61,442 nucleotides of DNA from an uncultured Prevotellaceae bacterium (GTDB lineage: Bacteria > Bacteroidota > Bacteroidia > Bacteroidales > Bacteroidaceae): NCBI GenBank assembly GCA_947168045.1, contig CAMVKN010000018.1, forward strand, positions 1 to 61,442. The letters are read 5' to 3'. Below the pieces are notes generated by a model that was not told where the DNA came from, did no database searches, and was given only the letters and a program-made list of their open reading frames with translations. Made by a program: the position numbers and the translations under genes. Each line of letters starts with the position of its first letter. Positions within the stretch are counted from its first letter, which is position 1. Positions 50,792 through 59,088 of the stretch are shown piece by piece.

Positions 50792-51964
50792 GTGAAGAAT
50801 ACATTCGGTAACGTATTTACGCTGACGACCTTCGGCGAGAGCCACGGACCGGCCGTGGGAGGCGTCGTCGACGGCATGCCTGCCGGCATAGAGGTCGACG
50901 TGGACTTCATACAACATGAGCTGGACCGACGCCGCCCCGGACAGAGCACCATCACCACGGCGCGAAAGGAGGCGGACCGCGTGGAACTGCTCAGCGGCAT
51001 CTTCGAGGGACGCACCACAGGATGCCCCATAGGATTCATCGTGCGCAACCAGAACCAGCACTCCAACGACTACGACAACCTGCGCACGCTGTTCAGACCC
51101 TCACACGCCGACTTCACCTACTATTATAAATATGGTACGCGCGACCACCGTGGAGGCGGGCGCTCGTCGGCACGCATCACCATCAGCCGCGTGGTGGCTG
51201 GCGCACTGGCCAAACTGGCACTGCGACAGCTGGGCATCACCATCCAGGCCTACACATCGCAGGTGGGTGACATCGCCCTGGAGCACGACTACCACCACTA
51301 CGACCTGAGCACAACGGAGAACAATGCCGTGCGCTGCCCTGACAGCACAAAGGCCGCAGCCATGGAACGCCTCATCAGTCAGGTGAAGGCTGAGGGCGAC
51401 ACCATCGGCGGCGTCATCAGCTGTGTGGTCAAGGGCTGTCCGGCAGGCCTGGGCGAGCCTGAGTTTGACAAGCTGCATGCCCAGCTGGCACATGCCATGC
51501 TGAGCATCAATGCCGTGAAGGGCTTCGAGTACGGCGAGGGCTTCGCAGGAGTGACCCAGCGCGGCTCTGAGCAAAACGACATCTTTGTCTCTGCGGCAAC
51601 AGACTCACCCCTCACCCCTCACCCCTCCACCCTCACCCCTCCACCCTCCACCCTCACCCCTCCACCCTCCACCCTCCACCCTCACCCCTCCACCCTCCAC
51701 CCCTCCACCCTCACCAACCACAGCGGCGGCATCCAGGGCGGCATCACCAACGGGCAGGACATCTTCTTCCGTGTGGCCTTCAAGCCCGTGGCAACACTGC
51801 TGCGAGAGCAAGAAACGATTGACGCCGAGGGCAACGCCACGACCTTCACGGCGCAGGGCCGCCATGACCCGTGTGTACTGCCCAGAGCGGTGCCCGTGGT
51901 CGAGGCAATGGCCGCAATGACTATTTTCGACCACTATCTACTGTCTAAATTGTCAAAATTTTAA
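50792..51964 (+). CDS. aroC: Chorismate synthase with a Pro/Ser/Thr repeat insertion, GTG start
   Basis: AroC makes chorismate from 5-enolpyruvylshikimate 3-phosphate using reduced FMN. Family motifs are present: [35 protein letters not shown], and [20 protein letters not shown]. Residues about 271-309 ([20 protein letters not shown]) are encoded by a C-rich repeat and replace the usual loop between FVSAA and the NHSGGIQGG block. The flank residues are retained, so the protein may still fold, but the loop is near the flavin/substrate region. GTG 50792 is the start because family homology begins at MKNTFGN and no ATG is available. Confidence 0.93.
   Translation: MKNTFGNVFTLTTFGESHGPAVGGVVDGMPAGIEVDVDFIQHELDRRRPGQSTITTARKEADRVELLSGIFEGRTTGCPIGFIVRNQNQHSNDYDNLRTLFRPSHADFTYYYKYGTRDHRGGGRSSARITISRVVAGALAKLALRQLGITIQAYTSQVGDIALEHDYHHYDLSTTENNAVRCPDSTKAAAMERLISQVKAEGDTIGGVISCVVKGCPAGLGEPEFDKLHAQLAHAMLSINAVKGFEYGEGFAGVTQRGSEQNDIFVSAATDSPLTPHPSTLTPPPSTLTPPPSTLHPHPSTLHPSTLTNHSGGIQGGITNGQDIFFRVAFKPVATLLREQETIDAEGNATTFTAQGRHDPCVLPRAVPVVEAMAAMTIFDHYLLSKLSKF
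51603..51716 (+). repeat. C-rich CCTCCACCCTCACC repeat inside aroC
   Basis: About 114 bases built from the words CACCCCTC, CACCCTC and CACCCTCCACC in irregular tandem. The complementary strand has many runs of GGG separated by 2-4 bases and can form G-quadruplexes. It keeps the frame. Confidence 0.85.
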
Positions 51965-52025
51965 AATATATGCATTTTTCTTGCAAAAAAACAGGAGAAA
52001 TCTTGGACAGTTCAAAAACTTTGCT

Positions 52026-52130
52026 TACCTTTGCACTCGCAATAAGGGCTTGTGAAAGTCTAAGTTGCTTTAGTTAAGTCTAGTTTAGTTTTTGTGTTGG
52101 TTGAGGGCTGCCGATTGGCAGCCCTCCTTG
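52026..52130 (+). ncRNA. Candidate small RNA with promoter and hairpin end
   Basis: TACCTTTG at 52026-52033 is followed about 70 bases later by a perfect 10-bp stem (GAGGGCTGCC 52103-52112, loop GATT, GGCAGCCCTC 52117-52126). Between them is a T/A-rich segment with repeated AGTCTA and TTAGTT words and no start codon with a useful frame. No strong U tract follows the stem, so termination is uncertain. Confidence 0.4.
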
Positions 52131-52305
52131 CGTTATGCTATACTTCCGTTTTTGAACACCCTCCCCCCCCTCAAAGATAGAAAGGATGGCTCGACCATTC
52201 CAAATTCTCCATTCACTTTTTGGCATGTACAGCGAAAAAAAGCGAAAAAACACCTTCACATCACATATTTCTATCAAATCCTGCGGCAAAGTCAACAGAA
52301 ATGTG

Positions 52306-52386
52306 TAACTTTGCAGCAAGTATTGCCGAGATGCCGTAAACGGCATGAGCCTCGACTGCGAGGCACATCAGTCCCTGAGCGCAGGG
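52306..52386 (+). ncRNA. Candidate structured RNA: three consecutive stem-loops
   Basis: TAACTTTG (52306-52313) would start a transcript that immediately forms ATGCCG-taaa-CGGCAT (52331-52346), GCCTCG-actg-CGAGGC (52349-52364) and CCCTG-agcg-CAGGG (52373-52386). All three have tetraloops and are spaced by 2-8 bases. This may be an untranslated leader of the restriction gene or a separate RNA. Confidence 0.45.
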
Positions 52387-52432
52387 TGGCAGTATGATTT
52401 TTGAGGGTAAAATATAGCGTTTGCTGTTTACA

Positions 52433-52545
52433 GAACATTCCAAAGCTTGGTCGCAGAAGAATTTCTAAGTAAAACTTGCAGACGTTCACGTTATGCGTGG
52501 ACGTTACTTGTTTCTTAGAAGGGTATGACCAAGCACCTGGAATGT
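52433..52545. repeat. Long imperfect palindrome upstream of the restriction gene
   Basis: ACATTCCA and CTTGGTC on the left pair with GACCAAG and TGGAATGT on the right; inside them TTTCTAAG pairs with CTTAGAA and GACGTTCACG with CGTGGACGT around a TTATG loop (about 52491-52495). The whole 113 bases can fold into one long stem with internal loops. The gap 51965-52627 holds these RNA candidates and no supported gene. Confidence 0.65.
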
Positions 52546-52627
52546 GGATGAGTAATTGTCCACGTTTCTTTTGTGTTTGGTCAGGCTTTTGTTTTTTAGA
52601 GAGCAGCGCATAAACGACATAACGCTT

Positions 52628-55600
52628 ATGCAAGCCACCAATGACAATCCCGTACTGAACAATCCGTACGAGGAACCGAAGTATTATTACGATACCGATA
52701 TGAACGGTAACATAGACTACGAGACCGTTATCAATGGGCGACGGCCTTTTGGCTATGACGTGAATATCGTACCTAAGAAGCAAGGAGATAAGACCATCTT
52801 CTCGCAAGAGGACTTTATCTCAGTTAACCCCAATGCCGAGTTTGTCAACACCATCCGTAAAGAGGTGAAAGCATGGCGCGAAGGAGGCTACCAAAAAGCC
52901 TCACGCATCACTAAGGAGTTGCTCGACTTCTGGTTTCGTAACAAAGAGCGTAGGGCGAACCTCCGCTTGTTCTTTTGCCAGCGTGAGGCTGTAGAGACAG
53001 CAGTATGGCTGAATGAGATAGCCGAACGCGACCCCAATACGGGCAACTATATCCTGAACCTGCTGGGCGAGCGCCGCCATACCGTATCGACTGACGATGC
53101 CTATGTGCTGCCCCGCACGGCCTTCAAGATGGCCACTGGTACAGGAAAGACGGTTGTGATGGCGATGCTCATTCTCTACAATTATCTGAACAAGCGGGCT
53201 AATCCGATGGATACCCACTACGCCGACCACTTCCTGCTCTGTGCACCAGGCATTACTATTCGTGACCGTTTGGGAGTACTGCAATTAGACTATAGCCAGC
53301 GCAGCAACAACTTCGAACGTACAGACTACTACCATCAGCGTGGTCTTATCCCTCAACAATTTGAGAAAGACCTGGGAGGCTTGAACGCCAGCATCACCAT
53401 TGTCAACTATCAGCAATTCTTACCAAGAGTATTCTCTGGTAAACATGCTTCGCCACTTGATGGCAAGCAGAAGTGGGTGAATGGTGAGTTGGTGACGCAG
53501 AAAGACAAGGAGGATTATAGCGTCATGCTGAGCCGAATCATGGAAAAAGGCGTGAAAGGCAAACGTATCGTGGTCATCAACGACGAAGCCCACCATTGTT
53601 ATTTGCCTCGCCAGAACAAGGACAAGAGCCTGACCGATGACGAGAAGAGCGACCTGAAACAGGAGAACGAGGCTGCTATGGTTTGGTATGAAGGTCTGCG
53701 CCAGATGAAACTCTTGGGCTATAAACTCCAGCAAGTCTACGACCTCTCTGCTACACCCTATTACCTGAAAGGCTCAGGCTATCCTGAATATTCGTTATTC
53801 CCTTGGGTTGTCAGCGATTTCGGACTGGTGGATGCCATTGAGAGCGGACTCGTAAAAATTCCCTATCTGCCTGCATACGATAATACGCCAGACCTTGACG
53901 AGCCTAAGCTTCGAAATATCTACGATTCTATCAAGGACAAGTTGCCTAAACGAGGCATGCGTGCCCAGAAGAAGAAAGACAAGGAGGACCAAGTTGAAAC
54001 ATCGTTGATTGCTCAAGCCCCCAATCTTCCTACCTTGCTGAATACAGCCTTGGAGCAGTTTGTTAATGACTACGAGGACTACGAAAGAGGACTGCGTCAG
54101 GCTTACGAAGCGATGGGTACGCTCTATACAGCTCCACCCGTACTGATTGTGGTTTGTAATAACACCACAGTTTCCCATGAGGTCTATCGTGACATCGCAG
54201 GTTATCAGGATGGCGTGGATGAAGATGGAGAGCCCAAATATAGGAAGGGACGTTTCGATGTGTTCTCCAATTACGATGGCATGGGACTTCCTAAAGACAG
54301 ATTCCCAACCTTACTCATTGACTCCTCTGCGCTTGACGATGCCTCCACCCGTATCGACGAGGCCTTCAAGAAAGCATACGCCAAAGAGATTGAGGAGTTT
54401 CGACACGAATATGCCAATCAACATGGGGCTGGTTCAGCAGACAATATCACAGATGCCGACATTCTTCGCGAGGTGGTGAACACCGTTGGTAAGCCTGGCA
54501 AACTGGGTGGCGACATCAAGTGCGTGGTCAGCGTGTCGATGCTGACAGAGGGGTGGGATGCCAATACCGTCACCCATGTCTGTGGCATCCGTGCCTTTGG
54601 CAGCCAGTTGTTGTGTGAACAGGTGGTAGGCCGTGCCCTGCGTCGCCAGAGTTATGACCTGATTCCCTACGACAAACTGGGGCGTGAGATCAGCCGCAAG
54701 GATCTCTATAAATATAAAGAGGAGAACGTCACCTATAAGTTCCCGCCAGAATATGCCCGTATCATTGGTGTGCCATTCAACACCTTCAAGGGAGGTAAGA
54801 CGGTGGTGACGAAACCCCAGAAGCCCAAGGCCGTTCTGCGGGCATTACCAGAACGCAAGGCTTTGGAGATTCGTTTCCCTGTGATTACGGGCTATCGCTC
54901 TGACAATATCGAAGGCTCGCTGACAGCAGACTTCACAGATCTGCCTAAGTTCAAACTCGACTTCAATAAGATTCCTACTGAGACCGTTCTCCAGACCATC
55001 GTGAATGGCGACAAGAAAATGTTGAAGACGGACTATATGGAGCTACGAGATAGTCAGGTAATCTATTACTTTGCCCACCTGATGATTCGCGAATACTACA
55101 CCAGCCGTGAGCATGGCCAGCAGTTTCAGAAGTTCCCAGACATCAAGACGATTGTGGAAACATGGTTCAATGAGCAGTTGGAGATTGTTGGTGGCGATGG
55201 CAGCCCTGACCAGAAGCGGTTAGTGATGCTATGGGACTATAAGGCTGTGCTGAGCAATATCAACGAAGGGATTCATAAGGCCAATGCCGATCATGAGGAG
55301 ATAACCGCCGTACTCAACTACTACAACCCAGAGGGCAGTACCCAGCATGTCTATCGCCCTACGAACAAGCCTGTCTATCCTACGCAGAAGAGTCACGTCA
55401 ATTACGTGATAGCAGAAGACAACAGCTGGCAGCAGATAGCAGCCAAGACGCTCGACGCGATGGAATGTGTAGAGGCTTGGGTAAAGAACACCTATTTGGG
55501 GTTCCGCATTCCCTATACTGTTGGCGACGAGAACAATGAATACATGCCAACGTTCATTGTCAAAGTCAGAGGCATAAACCTGATTGTAGAATGTCAGGAC

Positions 55601-55774
55601 TTCGATGCAGACAACTCTGGCAACAAAGACGCTAAGCGCCACTATCTGAAAGACTACTGGATTCCTGCAGCCAACAACCTGAAGACCTACGGCACCTGGG
55701 AGTTATTAGAAGTGAGAGACGTTGACCAGTTAGAGAAAGATATTAGAAATTATCTTGAGAATGAAGCAGACTAA
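52628..55774 (+). CDS. Type III-like restriction helicase subunit with altered nuclease residues
   Basis: A 1048-residue superfamily 2 protein of the BPTD_3080-like restriction family. Motifs are Walker A FKMATGTGKTVVMAM, Walker B VVINDEAHHCY, LSATPYY, and QVVGRALRRQSYDLIP. The C-terminal region aligns by eye with the PD-(D/E)XK nuclease of the family (IVKVRGINLIVE, YWIPAANNLKTYGTW) but shows MPTF (T975) where PD is expected and ECQ (988-990) where ExK is expected. ATG 52628 (MQATNDNPVLNNPYEEPK) is chosen as the start of recognisable sequence. Its end overlaps the antisense PIN gene over 55743-55774. Confidence 0.85.
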   Translation: MQATNDNPVLNNPYEEPKYYYDTDMNGNIDYETVINGRRPFGYDVNIVPKKQGDKTIFSQEDFISVNPNAEFVNTIRKEVKAWREGGYQKASRITKELLDFWFRNKERRANLRLFFCQREAVETAVWLNEIAERDPNTGNYILNLLGERRHTVSTDDAYVLPRTAFKMATGTGKTVVMAMLILYNYLNKRANPMDTHYADHFLLCAPGITIRDRLGVLQLDYSQRSNNFERTDYYHQRGLIPQQFEKDLGGLNASITIVNYQQFLPRVFSGKHASPLDGKQKWVNGELVTQKDKEDYSVMLSRIMEKGVKGKRIVVINDEAHHCYLPRQNKDKSLTDDEKSDLKQENEAAMVWYEGLRQMKLLGYKLQQVYDLSATPYYLKGSGYPEYSLFPWVVSDFGLVDAIESGLVKIPYLPAYDNTPDLDEPKLRNIYDSIKDKLPKRGMRAQKKKDKEDQVETSLIAQAPNLPTLLNTALEQFVNDYEDYERGLRQAYEAMGTLYTAPPVLIVVCNNTTVSHEVYRDIAGYQDGVDEDGEPKYRKGRFDVFSNYDGMGLPKDRFPTLLIDSSALDDASTRIDEAFKKAYAKEIEEFRHEYANQHGAGSADNITDADILREVVNTVGKPGKLGGDIKCVVSVSMLTEGWDANTVTHVCGIRAFGSQLLCEQVVGRALRRQSYDLIPYDKLGREISRKDLYKYKEENVTYKFPPEYARIIGVPFNTFKGGKTVVTKPQKPKAVLRALPERKALEIRFPVITGYRSDNIEGSLTADFTDLPKFKLDFNKIPTETVLQTIVNGDKKMLKTDYMELRDSQVIYYFAHLMIREYYTSREHGQQFQKFPDIKTIVETWFNEQLEIVGGDGSPDQKRLVMLWDYKAVLSNINEGIHKANADHEEITAVLNYYNPEGSTQHVYRPTNKPVYPTQKSHVNYVIAEDNSWQQIAAKTLDAMECVEAWVKNTYLGFRIPYTVGDENNEYMPTFIVKVRGINLIVECQDFDADNSGNKDAKRHYLKDYWIPAANNLKTYGTWELLEVRDVDQLEKDIRNYLENEAD

Positions 55775-56162
55775 GGAAATCCTTCAGAGCCATCACATCA
55801 ACGACAGGAAATTCTATCTGTCGGAGAACATCGTAATGGTGGTCATTGGTGACAATATATCGGGCATTGGCTACAATAGCACAGTCAACGAACTTGTTGT
55901 CATCCGGATCTGCTGCGATGAGGTTGAAACGATATTGGGGAGAGAAAAATCTTACATGCCTGCTCTTCACAAGGAATTCAAGCACATAATCAGCAGTTTT
56001 CTTTCCAGAAAGCCTGGTCAGTATCTCTGCATATTCCTCAAGAATCTCGTTAGTGACACAAAGAGTATTCTTTCCATCAACAATAGACAGCCAAACATCG
56101 TGGTAGATATTTCGAGGAGATACACTCTGAATAAGACAGTTCGTGTCGAGGACTATTCGCAT
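55743..56162 (-). CDS. PIN-family toxin, antisense within the restriction locus
   Basis: The 139-residue protein has the PIN acidic motifs: D6 in RIVLDTNCLIQS, Glu in NEILEEYAEIL, DPDDNKFVDCAI near residue 88 and TNDHHYDVL near 108. It belongs to the COG1569-like 'toxin component, PIN family'. It lies 3 bases after its putative antitoxin gene and is read against the res and mod genes on either side, overlapping the end of res by 32 bases. Confidence 0.84.
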   Translation of the reverse strand: MRIVLDTNCLIQSVSPRNIYHDVWLSIVDGKNTLCVTNEILEEYAEILTRLSGKKTADYVLEFLVKSRHVRFFSPQYRFNLIAADPDDNKFVDCAIVANARYIVTNDHHYDVLRQIEFPVVDVMALKDFLSLLHSQDNF

Positions 56163-56165
56163 CTT

Positions 56166-56423
56166 CTAAAGCGCCTTTTGTTCTTTTGCCTTTTCTTCTC
56201 TAAGCCACTGATGCAGGTCCATCTCGTTTATTTCGTCAAGCTTTTTCTGGTTAAGTATACCCTCGTCCCAAAGCTTCTCCAAATGGCGGTCAAGGCGTTT
56301 GGCATAATAATCACTGATGAGATCCTTTATATCGTTCAACTCGTCCTCATTCTTAATATGAGAAAACACGCCAAGCAGATAAAGCTGGGCTTCATTAAAC
56401 ACGGTGGGCTGTACAGCATTCAT
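56166..56423 (-). CDS. Putative antitoxin of the PIN toxin
   Basis: An 85-residue acidic, helical protein (VQPTVFNEAQLYLLGVFSHI, DYYAKRLDRHLEKLWDEGIL). The pattern FN-x(3)-LYLL-x-x-FS and the LEKLWDEG segment are common in short Bacteroidales proteins encoded directly before PIN toxins. ATG 56423 is selected because the promoter at 56458-56488 lies upstream of it and inside the longer frame. Confidence 0.75.
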   Translation of the reverse strand: MNAVQPTVFNEAQLYLLGVFSHIKNEDELNDIKDLISDYYAKRLDRHLEKLWDEGILNQKKLDEINEMDLHQWLREEKAKEQKAL

Positions 56424-56457
56424 AACTATAATTATTTCTTTCCGCTGCAAAGTTAAG

Positions 56458-56488
56458 CATATTTTCCGAATAAACAAATAATAACAAG
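56458..56488 (-). promoter_or_regulatory. Promoter of the antisense toxin-antitoxin pair
   Basis: TTTG (complement of 56485-56488) and TAACTTTG (complement of 56458-56465), spacer 19. It lies only a few bases from the mod ATG at 56494, so the two units share a very short divergent region. Confidence 0.7.
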
Positions 56489-56493
56489 ATAAA

Positions 56494-59088
56494 ATGAACA
56501 AAGTCGATAAGAACAAACCCGTTACGAGCATCAGGCACGACGACAAGCGTGCTGCCATTCCCGATAGTGCCCATCAGGGCGAGGAACAGATGGCTATCAG
56601 TGGCATGCCTGAACAGAGTGAATACGACATCTTCCGCCATGAATTCCAGCGTGGGCGCGACCCTGAACTCTACTGGTTAGGCAAGTACAAGAACGATGAT
56701 GAGGACTCGCCTGACTATATGCCGCAGTTGCGCACAGACATCCGCAGCCTCTATAAGCATGAGGACATCCGCCCTGAGGCCATCATCGACAGCCTCTACG
56801 AACTGCATGAGCACAAGAGCGAGAGTGCCAAGTTGCAACTCGACCTCTTTGGCGACTGGGCAGATAAGGATGAGGATGAACTGGAGCGTCTGGCCGGCTA
56901 CTACAAGCATAGCGACAACTGGCAGAACCGCCTCATTCAGGGCGACAGCCTCTTGGTGATGAACTCCCTGCTGAACCGCGAGGGCATGAAGGGGCAGGTG
57001 CAATGCATCTACTTCGATCCGCCGTATGGGATTAAGTATGCTTCCAACTGGCAGATGAAGTTGGATAGCCGCGATGTCAAAGACAACGACAGCAATATCA
57101 CAGGTGAGCCAGAGATGATTAAAGCTTTCCGCGATACTTGGGAATTAGGAATTCACAGCTACCTATCTTATTTAAGAGATAGATTAGTGATGGCAAGGGA
57201 GTTGCTGACGGAGAGTGGTTCTGTGTTTGTACAGATATCGGATGAGAACCTTCACCTTGTTCGTTCTGTGCTTGACGAAGTGTTTGGAAGTGAGAACTTT
57301 TTCTCACTTATAACATTCAAGAAAACATCTCCTTTGGGTAGTTCGGGCTTGGCCGGTATTTCTGATTATATTGTATGGTATGCAAAAAATAAAGAGCTGA
57401 TGAAGTATCGTCAACTTTTTGAAAAGAAAAATATTGGAGTCGATTCTTCATACAGAAAGGTGGAACTTGCTGATGGAACTCGACGACCAATGACTAAAGA
57501 AGAAATAGAGAATCCGAAGAACCTTCCACCACAATCTAAACCATATAGTTTAGGGTCTCTATTCTCTGCAGGGTATACACCAAGTTGTATGTACGATGTC
57601 GAGTTCGAAGGAGAAAAATTTGCTGCTACAAAAAAAAGTTGGGTTACAAATGAATCAGGAATGAAAAGATTAATCGAAAATAGAAGAGTAGAAAAAATGG
57701 TTTCTTCTATTCGATTCGTACGATTCTATGATGATTACCCGGTACAGGAAATCAACAATCTTTGGGCAGATACTGCTGGAGCGACTAATATCAGTTATGT
57801 AGTACAAACGTCTGAGAAAGTCATTCAAAGATGTATCCTAATGGCAACAGACCCTGGAGACTTAGTTTTAGATCCAACATGTGGCGGAGGAACTACAGCT
57901 TATGTTGCCGAACAATGGGGACGAAGGTGGATAACAATAGATACTAGTAGGATAGCTTTGAATATAGCAAAGACCAGATTACTGACAGCTCTTTATCCTT
58001 ATTACAAAATATATGATGAGTGTGAGAGTCCCAATATACGTCGTGGCTTTGTTTATAAAAAAGTTCCGCATGTAACAATAAAATCTATTGCCCAAAATCT
58101 TCCTGCAGATGAAGAAACCCTCTACGACCAGCCGGAGGAGGACAAGAAGCGCATTCGCGTGAGCGGCCCCTTCACCGTTGAGACCCTGCAGAGCCTCGAT
58201 GTCAGTTCGCCAGAGAGCCTGAACGACAAGCAGAACGACTACGACGAATATGCGGCCTTTACAGAACGCATTTTCAACAACCTAAAGGCCAACGGTATTC
58301 GTAATGGCGTGAAGCAGCAACAGGCCGTGATGCACTCGATGGAGCATCTGGATGAGCCTTACCTGAATGCCAAAGGCTATTATAAACAGGAGGACGGTAC
58401 GGAGCATTGCGTCTTTTTTATGATTGGCCCCAAGTTCGGCACCGTCAGCCGTCATGCCGTGAACGAAGCCGTGCGTGCCTTCCGTCAACATCTCAGCGAG
58501 TCGAACTGGCTCGTCATCCTCGGATTCTCCTTCGAGGACAGCATTGAGAGCGGCGAGAACAAAGACTACAACTTTGGCACGTTCCAAGTGTCGAAGGTGC
58601 GCATGAGCGACGACCTGCTGCAAGACGGTCTGCTGAAGAAGGACAAGAAAGCCGGCTCGTTTATCATCATAGGTGAGCCGGACGTGAGCCTCGTGAATGA
58701 TGGCGACGGCACCTGCCACGTAGAGATCAACGGCATGGACATGTACGACCCCATCCAGGACGAGGTGAAAGCCCGCAACGTGAACGACATCGCCTACTGG
58801 GAGATGGACGACAACTACACGGGCGGTCTGTTCAAGGTGCGCAGCATCCACTTCTGCGGTGGCGACAAAAAGGACTTCGCCGCCTGGCGCAAAGGTCTCG
58901 ACACGGTGGCCCGCGACCTGGCCAAGAAGAAAGCTGAACGCACCCTCCGCCTGGAGTTCAATGAGGAAGTCTGGGATACGCTCTACGATTTCAAGAGTGA
59001 GCCGATACCTTACGAGAAGGGCAAGCGGATTGCTGTCCGCGTAGTCTCCCAGTTCGGTGAGGAGTCAACCAAAGTGCTTGAGATGTGA
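56494..59088 (+). CDS. Adenine-specific DNA methyltransferase (Mod-like, beta class) with a mosaic centre
   Basis: The 864-residue protein has the catalytic motif IV YFDPPYGIKYAS (D175-Y178) before the SAM-binding motif I DPTCGGGTTAYVAEQWG (from D460), which is the beta-class order of type III Mod enzymes and predicts N6-adenine methylation. The region between, including the target-recognition domain, and motif I itself lie in a block of low G+C (about 57117-58110, 28-42% by line) inside otherwise 55-62% DNA. The C-terminal third (FTVETLQSLDVSSPESLND and onward) is family specific. Its stop overlaps the HNH gene (ATGA, 59085-59088). Confidence 0.88.
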   Translation: MNKVDKNKPVTSIRHDDKRAAIPDSAHQGEEQMAISGMPEQSEYDIFRHEFQRGRDPELYWLGKYKNDDEDSPDYMPQLRTDIRSLYKHEDIRPEAIIDSLYELHEHKSESAKLQLDLFGDWADKDEDELERLAGYYKHSDNWQNRLIQGDSLLVMNSLLNREGMKGQVQCIYFDPPYGIKYASNWQMKLDSRDVKDNDSNITGEPEMIKAFRDTWELGIHSYLSYLRDRLVMARELLTESGSVFVQISDENLHLVRSVLDEVFGSENFFSLITFKKTSPLGSSGLAGISDYIVWYAKNKELMKYRQLFEKKNIGVDSSYRKVELADGTRRPMTKEEIENPKNLPPQSKPYSLGSLFSAGYTPSCMYDVEFEGEKFAATKKSWVTNESGMKRLIENRRVEKMVSSIRFVRFYDDYPVQEINNLWADTAGATNISYVVQTSEKVIQRCILMATDPGDLVLDPTCGGGTTAYVAEQWGRRWITIDTSRIALNIAKTRLLTALYPYYKIYDECESPNIRRGFVYKKVPHVTIKSIAQNLPADEETLYDQPEEDKKRIRVSGPFTVETLQSLDVSSPESLNDKQNDYDEYAAFTERIFNNLKANGIRNGVKQQQAVMHSMEHLDEPYLNAKGYYKQEDGTEHCVFFMIGPKFGTVSRHAVNEAVRAFRQHLSESNWLVILGFSFEDSIESGENKDYNFGTFQVSKVRMSDDLLQDGLLKKDKKAGSFIIIGEPDVSLVNDGDGTCHVEINGMDMYDPIQDEVKARNVNDIAYWEMDDNYTGGLFKVRSIHFCGGDKKDFAAWRKGLDTVARDLAKKKAERTLRLEFNEEVWDTLYDFKSEPIPYEKGKRIAVRVVSQFGEESTKVLEM

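Noticed and set aside
51603..51716. CRISPR-like array
   Set aside because: The repeats are short and contiguous with no unique spacers, and are read through as aroC protein.
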